Below, one piece after another: positions 25,253-38,400 of a stretch of DNA of 64,000 nt. Position numbers and translations under genes: made by a program. Under the pieces are notes generated by a model. It made no database searches. It worked only from the letters and a program-made list of their open reading frames with translations, and was not told the DNA's origin. Source of the DNA: Anaeramoeba ignava (lineage: Eukaryota; Metamonada; Anaeramoebidae). The first letter of the stretch is position 1; each line of letters begins with the position of its first letter. Location: the NCBI GenBank assembly GCA_028826165.1, contig JAPDFW010000005.1, forward strand, positions 1-64,000, in the 5' to 3' direction.

Positions 25253-28181
25253 ATGAATCTTTAAAAAAAAATCAAATCAATTTCAAAATCAAAATAAAAA
25301 ATCAAAAATCAAAATCAAAATCAAAATCAAAATCAAAAATCAAAATAAAAAAATCAAAAATCAAAATCAAAATCAAAATCAAAATCAAAATCAAAATCAA
25401 AATCAAAATCAAAATCAAAATCAAAATCAATTTAAAAATCAAAATCAAAATCAAAATCAAAATCAAAATCAAAATCAAAATCAAAATCAAAATCAAAATC
25501 AAAATCAAAATCAAAATCAAAATCAAAATCAAAATCAATTTAAAAATCAAAATCAATTCAAAAATCAAAATCAAATTCAAAATCAAAATCAAAATCAAAA
25601 TCAAAATCAAAATCAAAATCAAATTCAAAATCAAATTCAAAATCAATTTAAAAATGATTCTGATTCTCAAAAAATTTGCATTTCAAAAGTTGCACAAAAA
25701 CTAAGAAATTATTCACAAAAATTTAGAAGGAAATCTTTTCCTCATCTTTCAAAACCAATAAAAATTCCAAAAGCAAAATCTTCTAAATCCTTAGTTAAAC
25801 ATCTTTCTCTCAAACAAAATGAAAATGGAAAACAAAATCAACTTAAGTTAAAATCAATTCAAAATCTTCAGAAAATATTAAAAGATGGACTTCAACAAAT
25901 TAAACAAATTATTGATACTCAACATCAAATTATTCCCACAGAAATTGTTAATTCAGTTCCTGAAAATGAAAACACTAAAGGATTAGTTAATGTTTTATCA
26001 GATCAACAACTTAAATTTATTCGAGGATTTTTAATAGAAATTGATTTAGAAAATGAAGAGAATCAAAATAGAAAAGAAATTGAACAAGATGACCCTGAAT
26101 ATTTTGAAGAGTTTCAAGGTTTAGAAAATTTGGTTGTTAAAGAAGAAGATTTTGATTATCTTGATTTTGATGAGAATGAAAATGTTAATTATGAAAATGG
26201 TGAAAATAAAGTTTATGATGATGAAAATTATCAAGAAAATCAAGAAAATCAAGAATATCAAGAAAATCAAGATTTGAATTTTTATTATGATGAAGATGGT
26301 AATTGTTACTATTGTGACGAAAATGGAAATTATTATTATTATGATGAAAATGGAAATTATTATTATTTTGATGAAAATGGAAATTATTATGATGAGAATG
26401 GATATTATTATGATCAAAATGAAAATGAAAATGAAAATGAAAATGAAAATGAAAATGAAAACAAAATGAAAATCAAAATGAAAATGAAAATGAAAATGAA
26501 TATGAAAATGAAAATGAAAATGAAAATCAATATGAATATCCAGAAAATTATCAAGAATATCAAAATTATGAAGAATATCAAAATTATAAAGAATACCAAA
26601 ATAATGAAGAATATCAAAATAATGAAGAATATCAAAATAATCAAGAATATCAAAATAATGAAGAATATCAAAATAATCAACAATATCAAAATAATGAACA
26701 ATACCAAAATAATCAAGAATATCAAAATAATGAAGAATATCAAAATAATGAAGAATATCAAAATAATCAACAATATCAAAATAATGAAGAATATCAAAAT
26801 AATGAACAATACCAAAATAATCAAGAATATCAAAATTATGAAGAATATCAAAATAATCAAGAATATCAAAATAATGAAGAATATCAAAATAATGAAGAAT
26901 ATCAAAATAATGAAGAATATCAAAATAATGAAGAATATCAAAATAATGAAGAATATCAAAATAATCAACAATATCAAAATAATGAACAATACCAAAATAA
27001 TCAAGAATATCAAAATTAATGAAGAATATCAAAATAATGAAGAATATCAAAATAATGAAGAATATCAAAATAATGAAGAATATCAAAATAATCAACAATA
27101 TCAAAATAATGAAGAATATCAAAATAATCAACAATATCAAAATAATGAACAATACCAAAATAATCAAGAATATCAAAATAATGAAGAATATCAAAATAAT
27201 CAAGAATACCAAAATAATGAAGAATATCAAAATAATGAAGAATATCAAAATAATGAAGAATATCAAAATAATGAAGAATATCAAAATAATGAAGAATATC
27301 AAAATAATGAAGAATATCAAAATAATGAAGAATATCAAAATAATGAAGAATATCAAAATAATCAACAATATCAAAATAATCAACAATATCAAAATAATGA
27401 AGAATATCAAAATAATCAAGAAAACAAATATCAAACTGAAAATGAATATCAAGAAAACCAATATCAAAATCAAGAAAATGATTATCAATACCAATACCAA
27501 TACCAATATCCAGAAAATTATCAAGAAAATCAAAATCACGAAAATCAATACCAAGAATATATAAAAGATGAAAATCAAAGTGATTATTCAAATTATTGGC
27601 AATCAAACCAAAATTTAGAAGAAATTGAAGGAGAAAATGAAGAACTTAAAATGTACCAAGATTATTATGAAAATTCTCAAAATGAAAATCAATTAATACA
27701 ACGTGATGAATCTGAAAGTGTTGATGAAAAATACAGACAAAAATTAATGCAGAAAATTTTATCCATTTTTGAAACACCAAATATTCAATATCAAAGTAAT
27801 TTATTCCAATTTAAACCGATTGAGAACTTTTATGACGGAGATTTAAATTCAAATTTTCGTAAAATGACAAAAAGAATCAATTTACCAAAAGCTTTTCAAA
27901 AACTAGAAGAAAAAAATGAAAATATTAGAAATCAAATTGAAAGTAAATTTTCTTATTTAAATTCAAATTCAGATTCACTTGATCTTTATGAACAAGCAAA
28001 ACTTGAGATGGAATTATTTATTCATCAACAAGAATTAGATTGGAATAATATTAAATCTCAAACATTAAAATTATCTGAAAACATTATCGAAACTTCTAAA
28101 TTGAGAAAAAGATATGGAATTCAAAAAGAAAATCAAAAATCAGAAAAAGGAAATATAGAAAAAGAAGAAAATCAAAAATGA
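25253..28181 (+). CDS. N/Q/Y-rich repeat protein of unknown function
   Basis: Probable start ATG at 25253 after a TCATTTTTTTCC element; one extra T at 25260-25262 must be ignored to enter the long frame. Order: a long Asn-Gln tract (25270-25650), a basic segment ([19 protein letters not shown]), an acidic segment, four or five aromatic units of the type YYYDENGN (about 26280-26420), Glu-Asn repeats, about 45 units of EEYQNN (26560-27420), and a non-repetitive C-terminus with probable coiled coil ([20 protein letters not shown]). The Tyr-rich octads recall OCRE or formin-binding aromatic repeats, but that is only resemblance. Two compensating one-base changes (about 26465 and 27013) put the stretch between them in another open frame. 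TGA stop at 28181. I do not recognise the family. Confidence 0.65.
26560..27420 (+). repeat. 18-bp coding minisatellite (EEYQNN)
   Basis: About 48 tandem copies of AATGAAGAATATCAAAAT and variants with CAA for GAA. In the true frame it gives NEEYQN or NQEYQN units. The two other forward readings and parts of the reverse strand are also largely stop-free, which hides frameshifts inside it. Confidence 0.9.
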
Positions 28182-29574
28182 AGAAAAATCAAATCAATTT
28201 AATTTTCAAATCAATATTTAATTTAATATTCAAATCAATATTTAATTTAATATTCAAATCAATATTCAAATCAATATTTAATTTAATATTTAATTTAATA
28301 TTCAAATCAATATTCAATATTTAATTCAATTCAATTCAATTTAATATTTAATTCAATTTAATATTTAATATTTAAATCAATTCAAATCAATATTTAATAT
28401 TCAATTCAATTCAATTCAAATCAATTTAATATTTCAATATTCAAATCAATATTCAATTCAATATTCAATTCAATATTCAATTCAATATTCAAATCAATAT
28501 TCAATTCAATATTTAATTTAATTTAATATTTAATTCAATTCAATATTTAATCAATTCAATATTCAAATCAATATTCAATTTAATATTTAAATCAATATTT
28601 AATTTAATATTTAATTTAATATTCAAATCAATTCAAATCAATATTCAATTCAATATTCAATTCAATTCAATATTCAATATTCAATTCAATATTTAATATT
28701 TAATATTCAAATCAATTTAATAATCAATTTAATATTCAAATCAAATCAATTTAATATTCAATATTCAAATCAATTCAAATCAATTTAATATTCAATATTC
28801 AAATTCAATATTCAAATCAATTTAATTTAATATTCAAATCAATTCAAATCAATATTCAATTTAATATTCAAATCAAATCAATTTAATATTCAATTTAATA
28901 TTCAATTCAATATTCAAATCAATATTCAAATCAATATTCAAATCAATATTCAAATCAATATTCAATATTCAATATTCAATTCAATATTCAAATCAATATT
29001 TAAATCAATTTAATATTCAAATCAAATCAATTTAATATTTAATTTAATATTTAAATCAATATTCAAATCAATATTTAATTCAATTTAATATTCAATTTAA
29101 TATTCAATTTAATATTCAATATTCAAATCAATTCAAATCAATATTCAAATCAATATTCAAATCAATATTCAAATCAATATTCAATTTTTAAATCAATTCA
29201 ATTCAATATTCAATTTAAAATCAATATTTAATATTTAAATCAAATCAATTTAATATTCAAATTAATATTCAATTCAATATTTAAATCAATTTAATTTAAT
29301 ATTCAATTCAATATTCAAATCAATATTCAATTTAAAATCTAATCAAAAAAAAAAAATCCAAAAAAATTGTTTTTGATCAAATAAGTTATTTTTCATTTTT
29401 CATTTTTTTTTTTTGAATAAAATTGTTTTTTATTTTTTAATTGAAAAATTTTTATTTCTTTTTGTTTTAATTTGTTTTTAAAAAAAAGAGAAAAAAATTA
29501 AAATTTTTTTTTTCATTTTTCATTTCATTTTTTTTTTTAAATTTATTTCAATAAAAAGAAAAGAAAATAAATAA
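28182..29574. repeat. Intergenic tandem-repeat tract and PNUTS promoter
   Basis: 28200-29340 is a degenerate mixture of AATATTCAAATC, AATATTTAATTT and AATTCAATTC units with no G on the plus strand. No GT donor follows the preceding gene, so this looks intergenic rather than intronic. 29370-29574 holds two clusters of TCATTTTT elements (about 29390 and 29515), the second just before the PNUTS start. Nothing else was seen. Confidence 0.7.
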
Positions 29575-32500
29575 ATGACAGAAGAAGATTCAAAAAAACC
29601 AAAAAATTTATCTTTTATCACACAATTTACAGAAAAATTTGAAGATCCTTCAACCACAAAATTTGAAGTTAATGAAACAGCAAAAGATTTTTTAGAAACA
29701 ATTCAAACGGCAATAAAATTAAAAGATCGAATTTATGTTTTAGATTTTTTAAAATCAGTTGAAAAAACACAATTTTCATTTTTATTAAATAAAAAAATAT
29801 TGGAAATTTTAAATCAATGGTTAAAAGAAGGAAAAGAAAAAAAAAGAGTTGCTTTAATTATTCAAATGTTAGAGCTTTTTTGTCAAATTTCTTGGAATAA
29901 AAAAATCCTTTCTCAAACAAAAATTAAAGAAGAAATTCAAGATATGAATAATTTTCTTGTGGAAAAAAATGTTGGAAAAAAAAGCAAATTAGAAATTGAA
30001 AATTTTTCTGAAAAACTTTTAAAAATTTTTGAAAATGAAGATGAAGAAAAAAATGTTTTGAATGAAAATGGGAAAAAAAGAACAAAAAAAAGGAAAGAAA
30101 AATCAAAAGAAAAATCAAAAGAAAAATCAAAAGGAAAAAAGAAACATAAAACAAAAACAAAATCAAAATCAAAACCAAAACAGAAAAAAATATCAAAAAA
30201 GCAAGAAATTGATCAAAATATCCAAAATATCGATGAATTCGATGAAAATGTTGAAATAACAACAATAATAAATGAAAATATTGAAATGGATCAAGAAGAA
30301 AATCAAATTCAAATTCAAAATCAAAATCAAATTCAAATTCAAAATCAAATTCAAAATCAAGAAGAAATTCTAAATCATAAAAAAGAATATTCTGGAAGGA
30401 AAATAAACGAATTTCAAGATCACAAAAATATTTATGAAGAAGAAAAAAGGATGAAGAAAGAAATATTATCAAATGAACGGGATAAAAAAAAAGATAATTA
30501 TAAAGAAATAAAAAGGATTAGATCACTAAAAAGTAAAATATTATATAAAATATTATAATAAAATATTATTTAAAATATTATTTAAAATATTATTTAAAAT
30601 ATTATTTAAAATATTATATAAAATATTATAATAAAATATTATTTAAAATATTATTTAAAATATTATTTAAAATATTATATAAAATATTATTTAAAATATT
30701 CAATAAAATATTATATAAAATATTATATAAAATATTATTAAAATTTATAAAAATATTATATAAAATATTATATAAAAATATTATATAAAATATTATATTA
30801 TAAAATATTATATAAAATATTATTTAAAATATTATTTAAAATATTATAATAAAAATATTATATAAAATATTATATAAAATATTATATAAAATATTATATA
30901 AAATATTCAATAAAATATTATTTAAAATATTCAATAAAATATTATTTAAAATATTATTTAAAAATATTATATAAATTATATAAAATATTATATAAAATAT
31001 TATTTAAAATATTCAATAAAATATTCAATAAAATATTCTATAAAATATTATAATAAAATATTCAATAAAATATTCAATAAAATATTATATAAAATATTAT
31101 TTAAAATATTCAATAAAATATTATAATAAATATTATTTAAATATTATTAAAATATTATTTAAAATATTATTTAAAATATTATTTAAAATATTATATAAAA
31201 TATTATATAAAATATTATTCAAAATATTATAATAAAATATTATTCAAAATATTATTAAAAAATTTTATATAAAAATTTAAAAATATTCATTAAAATATTC
31301 ACCTTTTATTTTTTTTTAAAAAAAAGGAAATTCACAAAAATCAAAAAAAACAGTAACTTGGGCTCCTGATCCACAACTAGAGAAAATCATTTCATATGAA
31401 ATATCAGATACTCAACAAAGATATCAAAGGCAAATTTTACTAGAATTTAACACAGCATTAAGGATGGATCAACTCAACGAAAAGAATTTATTATTAAGAC
31501 ATATAAATCAAGGAGGATTTTCACCAATAAATAAATATCCAATAACTTGGGGAACAATTTTTTCAATAAAAAAATCAAGTTTAGTTTTACATTTTAAACA
31601 TGGAGAATCAAGTGAAGAAAAACAGAAGCAAGAAAAAAGAGAATCAGAAGCTCTTGGTATTTTTTATTTTTCAGAATCAGATATCCCATTTTCTCCAGCT
31701 GAACCTGATCTATTGGAAGAAAAAAATCTTAAAAAATTAAAATCAAAACAAACTATTCGAATTCCTTGGGATTTTGAAAATGAAAAATTTTCTCAACTTC
31801 TTGATAAATTTACACAAGATCCAAAATTATCTGAAAAACTTTCAACTTTACTTCAATCAACTGATAATTCCAAATCAAATTCAAATCCAAATCCAAATCC
31901 AAATCAAACTCAAAATCCAAATCAAACTCAAAATTCAAATCAAAATCAAAATTTAAATCAAATTTCAAATTCATTTATAAATACTCAAAATCAAAATATT
32001 CAACTTCCATTAGATAAATCTGGAATTCAAACAATGCCTCCTTTTCCTTTTGGTTTTCAATTTAACCCTCAATTACAACCCCAATTTAATACCCAATTCA
32101 ATACTCAATTCAATACTCAATTTAATACTCAATTTAATACTCAATTTAATGCTCAATTTAATGCTCAATTTAATACTCAATTCAATACTCAATTACAACC
32201 TCAAATAAATCCTCAAAAAATTTCAAACAATCAACCAAATAACCAAAATTTTCTTCCTTCATTTACTCAACAACTTGTTTCTATGGGTTATACACCACAA
32301 CAAATAGCTCAATTTCAACAACAATTTCAAAATTCAAATCAAATTCAAATTCAAAATCAAATTCAAAATTTAAATTCAAATTCAAATCCAAATTCAAATC
32401 CAAATCAAAATTCAAATCAAAATCCAAATCAAAATCCAAATCAAAATCCAAATCAAAATTCAAATCCAAATCAAAATTCAAATCCAAATCCAAATCCAAA

Positions 32501-33050
32501 TCCAAATCAAATTCAAAATAAAAATTCAAATTTTGATCTAAATGAAATTTTGAATAAAATACAAATTCAAAATACAAATCAAAAACAAGATCAAAATAAA
32601 AATAAAAATCCCAATTCAGTACTTGATTTCAATCAATTTTTAAATCAAATAAAAAATCCCAATCAAAATTCAAATTCAAATTCAAATCCAAATCCAAATC
32701 CAAATCCAAATCCAAAATTAATTTTAAATCAAAATTTTGATATCAATCAATTTTTAAATCAAAATCAAAATCAAATTGAAAATCAAAATCAAAATCAAAA
32801 TCAAAATCAAAATCAAAATCAAAATCAAAATCAAAATCATAATCAAAATCATAATCAAAATCATAATCATAATCAAAATCAAAATCATAATTACAAAACA
32901 TCACCACAAAAAAATTATAAAGAAAAATCTTTTCAAAATAAACCAAACCAATTTTATAAGAATAATTATAGTCCAAATAGAGGAAGAGGAAGAGGAAGAG
33001 GAAGAGGAAGATTTTTTAGAGGAAGAGGAAATTCAGAAAAAATAAATTAG
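29575..33050 (+). CDS. PPP1R10: PNUTS-like protein phosphatase 1 regulatory subunit
   Basis: Exons 29575-30532 and 31327-33050 (TAG stop), about 893 residues; the junction AAA A|GA AAT joins in frame. Residues about 40-160 look like a TFIIS N-terminal (LW) domain (ILEILNQWLKEGKEKKRVAL; LLKIFENED). A Lys-rich linker follows. Exon 2 opens with KKTVTWAPDPQLEKIISYEI, which matches the PP1-binding TVTW (RVxF) segment of animal PNUTS including the following L...F/Y-E pattern. Then come long Asn-Pro-Gln tracts, a repeated QFNTQFNTQ block, and a C-terminal RG-rich tail (NRGRGRGRGRGRFFRGRG). PNUTS targets PP1 to RNA polymerase II during termination, in the nucleus. The combination TFIIS-N plus TVTW plus C-terminal RG is diagnostic; the animal C-terminal zinc finger is not seen. 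Confidence 0.85.
30533..31326 (+). repeat. Intron of PNUTS-like gene, AAATATTAT repeat array
   Basis: Donor GTAAAATATT, acceptor at the AG of AAAAAAAAG (31325-31326). The body is about 60 degenerate 12-bp units of AAATATTATTTA, AAATATTATATA and AAATATTCAATA. Plus-strand G is essentially absent between the ends. Confidence 0.88.
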
Positions 33051-33200
33051 TTTATTTTTAATTAAAAAAAATCAAAATTCAACAAATTTTTTCATTCTTT
33101 TTTTGTAAAAAAACAACTTTACAAAAAAAAAAATAATAAAAACAAAAACAAATTTTTTTCATTTTTCATTTTTCATTTTTTTCATTTTTTTCCATTTAAA

Positions 33201-35131
33201 ATGAATTCCAAAAAAACAAATCAAAAAAATTTAACTTTTTCAAATAAATATTTAGCTTTTTATAATGGAATTATGTTAATTGGTTGGTAAATAGAAAATT
33301 TATAACAACAAAATTTATTTAAATATTATTTATTTAAATATTATTTATTTAAATATTATTTATTTAAATATTATTTATTTCAATATTATTTATTTAAATA
33401 TTATTTATTTCAATATTAATTATTTCAATATTATTTATTTAAATATTATTTATTTCAATATTATTTATTTCAATATTAATTATTTCAATATTATTTATTT
33501 CAATATTATTATTTCAATATTTATTTCAAATTAACTTTAAATATTATTTATTTTAAATATTATTTGTTTCAATATTATTTATTTTAAATATTATTTATTT
33601 TCAATATTATTTATTTAAATATTACTTATTTCAATATTATTTATTTAAAATATTATTTTATTTTAAATATTATTTATTTAAAAATTTAATTTTATTTTAA
33701 AACATTTTATTTCAATATTATTTATTTAAATAAATTCATTTCAATATTTTTATTTCAATATTATTTATTTCAATATAATTTATTTTAAACTATTATTTGT
33801 TTCAAGTTTTTTTATTTTAAATTTATTTATTTCAATATTTATTTCAATATAATTTATTTCAATATTATTTATTTAAATATTATTTATTTAAATATTATTT
33901 ATTTAAATATTATTTATTCCAATATTATTTATTCCAATATTATTTATTTCAATATTATTATAAAAGGTCAATTATTTTTGGAAAAGGAGCAACATATTTT
34001 TTATTGGGAAAGTCACCTTTTGAAATTTACAAATTAGTGAAGATGGAATTATTTATATTTCAAACAGGAGCAATTTTAGAAATAATTCATTCGTTACCAT
34101 TTATTTCACTTGTTTCTTCACCTTTATTTTCAACTTTTATTCAAGTTTTTTCACGCGTTTTTTTAATTTGGGGAATTTTAAATGTTACTGAAAAACCAAA
34201 AAATTCACCTTTTTTTATTTCTTTAATTCTTGCTTGGTCTCCAAGTGAAATTATAAGATATTCTTATTATCTTATAAGAGCTTTAAAGAAAGAAATTAAT
34301 ATTGTAACTTGGTTAAGGTTATTTATTTAAAATTAAAATCAAAATCAATTTAAAATTAAATTAAAATTAATTTAAACTAAATCAAATCAAATCAAATCAA
34401 ATTAAATTCAAATAAAATTAAAATTAAATTCAAATTAAATAAAATTAAAATAAAATTAAAATTAAATTAAATTCAAATCAAAATTCAATTCAAATTAAAT
34501 TAAAATCAAATTAAATTCAAATTAAATTATAATTAAATCCAAATTAAATTAATTAATTCAAATTAAATCAAATCAAATTCAAATTAAATCAAATCAAAAT
34601 CAAATTAAATAAAATTAAAATAAAATTAAAATTAAATCAATTCAAATTAAATTAATTAAATTAAATTAAAATTAAAATTAAATCAAATTAAATTAAATCA
34701 AAATCAATTTAAAATTAAAATCAAATTAAATTCAAAATTAATTCAAATCAATTTAAAATTAAAATCAAATTAAATTCAAATTAAATCAAATTAAATAAAA
34801 TTAAAATCAAAATCAAATTAAATCAATTCAAATCAAATTAAAATCAAAATCAAATTAAATTATAATTAGATATTCTTTGTTTATTGTTTTATATCCAATC
34901 GGAGTAGTAAGTGAAATTATGAGTATTATAAATTCACTTCCAGAAACTCGAGAAAAAAAAATATTCCAAATTAAAATAACTGAATCATTTAATTTTGAAT
35001 ATTCTCATTTATGCATTGGAATTGCTGTTTCTTATGTAATGGGATTCTCAAAACTTTATTTATATATGTTAAATCAAAGAAGAAAACACTTTAAAAATGA
35101 AAAACAAAACCAAAAACAAAAACAAAAATAA
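33201..35131 (+). CDS. PHS1: 3-hydroxyacyl-CoA dehydratase (HACD / Phs1 / PTPLA)
   Basis: Three exons, 33201-33286, 33967-34317, 34870-35131, joining in frame (GGT TG|G TCA; TTA AG|A TAT) to about 232 residues, normal for the family. It catalyses dehydration of 3-hydroxyacyl-CoA in the endoplasmic-reticulum very-long-chain fatty acid elongation cycle. Family landmarks in order: YLAFYNGIMLIGW, QTGAILEIIHSLPFISLVSS, FSRVFLIWGI, LILAWSPSEIIRYSYYLIRA, YSLFIVLYPIGVVSE. In the last, Tyr and Glu seven residues apart are the catalytic pair known from yeast Phs1. Multiple hydrophobic helices are evident, and the Lys-rich tail fits ER retention. Both introns are repeat-filled. A TCATTTTT series lies immediately upstream. 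Confidence 0.95.
33287..33966 (+). repeat. HACD intron 1, 15-bp repeat array
   Basis: Donor GTAAAT at 33287, acceptor AAAAG at 33966. The body is AAATATTATTTATTT units, with CAATATTATTTATTT variants becoming irregular after 33530. Two Gs occur as TTTG and one AG as CAAG near 33799. Confidence 0.85.
34318..34869 (+). repeat. HACD intron 2, AAATTAAATC-type low-complexity array
   Basis: Donor GTTATT, acceptor ATAATTAG at 34869. Composed of AAATTAAA, AAATCAAA and AATTCAAA units; no G was seen between donor and acceptor. Confidence 0.85.
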
Positions 35132-35441
35132 TTTTTCAATTCAATCCAAAATTTAATTCAAATCAATCCAAAAAAAATTTTTTTTTCATTCCACTTTTTT
35201 TTTTTTTTGCTTTTTCAAATAAAAAATAAAAAATAATTTTAATTTTTCAATTTATTTTTTTTTTCTTTAAAAGAAATTATGAAAATAATGAATAGTTTTC
35301 ATTTTATTATTAATTATAATTCTTCTTATATTTTTTTTTCCTTTCATTTTGAAATTAGAAAATATAATGTTAATTTTATATAATTTTAATTTATCAAAAA
35401 TTATCTTTTTCCTAAATAAATTAAAAATTAAAAATTAAAAA
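35132..35441. other. Convergent 3' intergenic region, HACD / CK1
   Basis: 310 bp of T-runs and A/T sequence between two gene ends. A 34-codon ATG frame (35279-35383) is present but has no recognisable feature. ATTAAAA repeats at 35416-35460 lie at the 3' end of the CK1 gene. Presumably 3' UTRs and poly(A) signals. Confidence 0.5.
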
Positions 35442-38400
35442 TTAAAAATTAAAAATTAAAAATTGAATTTTAAATAATTTTTCTTTTACATTTCTTCTAG
35501 AAATTTTAGAAATAAAATTTTTTTTGGCTTTAACTTTTTTCTTTGGTTTTTCTTCAATAATATTTGCTTGAACTGGTTGTGATTGACTTCTAATAATTAC
35601 AGGTGATTTTATTTTAATATTTTCATTCATATTTCCAAATTCATTTGCAATTAAAAAATTTCTATTTAAATTTGAATTTTGATTTGAGTTTTGATTTAAA
35701 TTCATTTCAATTTCTTTTTTTTCTTGAATGTTTTGATTTTGGTTTTCATTTGGATTTAAATTTGTTTCAATTTTTAAATGTTGAAATGTTTCTTGAATTT
35801 TTAAATTATTTTTTTTTGATTCCTTCTAAAAAATATTTGTTATATTTTTTTTGATTAATTCTTAATTGAATTGAATTGAAAAAAAAAAGGATAAAAAACC
35901 TTTTCTAATTCCGTCCAAGAAAAGACATAATCATAAACAAATCCTTCGTGAATAAATAAATCACGAAAAAGTTTTCTTAAATAAGTATAATCAGGTTTTT
36001 CATCAAAACCAAGATTTCGAGTATAATTTAAGTAAGTAGCAAATTCAGCTTTTAATTTTAATTTTAATATTAATTTTATAAATGAATTTTAATTTTATAA
36101 ATGAATTTGAATTTGAATTTAATTTGAATTTAATTTAATTTTAATTTTAATTTAATTTAATTTAATTTAATTTAATTTAATTTGAATTTTAATTTAAATT
36201 GAATTTTTGATTTTTAATTTGATTTAATTTAATTTAATTTAATTTGGATTTAATTTGAATTTGAATTTGAATTTAATTTAATTTTAATTTAAATTTGATT
36301 TGATTTGATTTGATTTAATTTGAATTTGATTTGATTTAATTTGAATTGAATTTAATTTTAATTTGAATTTGAATTTTAATTTTATAATTTGAATTTTTTA
36401 ATTTTATTTGAATTTAATTTAATTTAATTTAATTTAATTTAATTTAATTTTTGATTTTAATTTAATTTAAGTTTAATTTAAATTTGAATTTTGAATTTGG
36501 AATTTGAATTTAATTTGAATTTAATTTAATTTGATTTGGAATTAATTTAATTTGATTTAATTTGAATTTAATTTGATTTTAATTTGATTTTAATTTAATT
36601 TGAATTTAATTTGAATTTAATTTGAATTTAATTTGATTTTAAATTTAATTTGATTTTGAATTTAATTTGAATTTAATTTGATTTAATTTGATTTTGAATT
36701 GAATTTGATTTAATTTAATTTTTTGATTTTGATTTTGAATTTTTTGAATTTTAATTTAATTTAATTTTGAATTGAATTTTAATTTGAATTTGAATTTGAT
36801 TTTGAAATTAATTTAATTTAATTTGAAATTTGAAAATTTAATTTAAAATTTAATTTAAATCAAAATTTGATTTTTAATTTGGATTTAATTTGATTTAATT
36901 TGAATTTAATTTGAATTTAATTTGAATTTAATTTGATTTGAATTTAATTTGAATTTGAATTTGATTTGATTTGATTTAATTTGATTTGAATTTAATTTTA
37001 ATTTGATTTTAATTAATTTGGATTTGAATTTGAATTTGGATTTAATTTGAATTTGATTTAATTTAAATTTTGAATTTGAATTTAAATTTGAAATTGAATT
37101 TAATTTGAATTTAATTTGGATTTAATTTGATTTGAATTTGGATTTAATTTGAATTTAATTTGAATTTAATTTGATTTAATTTGATTTTGAAATTTAATTT
37201 GATTTTAATTTGATTTGATTTTTAAAATTTAATTTGAATTTGAAATTGAATTTGATTTAATTTGATTTTATTTAATTTGATTGAATTTGAATTTGATTTA
37301 ATAATTCCTTCATATACAAGGAAGATCTTTGCATAATTCTTCAACATTTGTTGATATTTTCTTTTCAGAAATTTTATCATATTTTTGTTTCTTTGTTCCA
37401 CCTCTAATTCCTTGCCAAGGTAAAGAACCTTTTAAAAAATAAATAAAAACATAACCTAAACTTTCTAAATCATCTCTTCTACTTTGAGCTATTTATATTG
37501 ATTTTAATTTTGATTTTAATTTTGATTTTAATTTTAATTTTAATTTTAATTTTAATTTTAATTTTAATTTTAATTTTAATTTTAATTTTAATTTTAATTT
37601 TAATATTAATTTTAATTTTAATTTTAATTTTAATTTTAATTTTAATTTTAATTTTAATTTTAATTTTAATTTTAATTTTAATTTTAATTTTAATTTTAAT
37701 TTTAATTTTAATTTTTAATTTTAATTTTAATTTTAATTTTAATTTTAATTTATAATTTGAATTTGAATTTTAATTTTAACCAATTCCAAGATGTGTGTTA
37801 ATTGAAACATATCTTGCTGTTCCTGTTAATTTCTTGTTTTCTTGATAAAGAATATGCTTTAATGTTTTTGGATTCCTATATTTTTTTGATAATCCAAAAT
37901 CAATCACAAAAATTTGATTTGCTTTTTTCTCTCTTCCAATTAAAAAATTATCAGGTTTAATATCACGATGAATAAAATTTTTAGAATGAATATATTCCAA
38001 TCTTGATATCTGATTTTGATTTTAATTTTAATTTTAATTTTAATTTTGATTTTAATTTTAATTTTAATTTTAATTTTAATTTTAATTTTAATTTTTATTT
38101 TAATTTTGATTTTAATTTTGATTTTAATTTTGAATTTTGATTTTAATTTTAAATTTTAGTTTTAATTTTATAAATGAATTTTTAATTTTAAATGAATTTT
38201 AATTTTGATTTTAATTTTATAAATTAATATTAATAATTTTAAATTTTGATTTTAATTTTAATTTTAATTTTAATTTTAATTTTAATTTTAATTTTAATTT
38301 TAATTTTTATTTTGATTTTATTGAATTTTGATTTTTAATAGAAATAATTTACTAATTGATCTGCAATCATTAAAATAGTTTTTAAAGAAAATTTTCTAGA

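Noticed and set aside
25302-27606. Minus-strand frames of (IL)n, (FIILIF)n and (YFDILH)n
   Set aside because: Antisense readings of the CAAAATC and AATATCAAAAT repeats; the plus strand has the non-repetitive ends and the promoter element.
35279-35383. 34-codon ATG frame between HACD and CK1
   Set aside because: Too short, no recognisable motif, and in a convergent 3' region.
37498-37755. (IL)n frame on the plus strand
   Set aside because: TTTTAA hexamer array inside CK1 intron 3.
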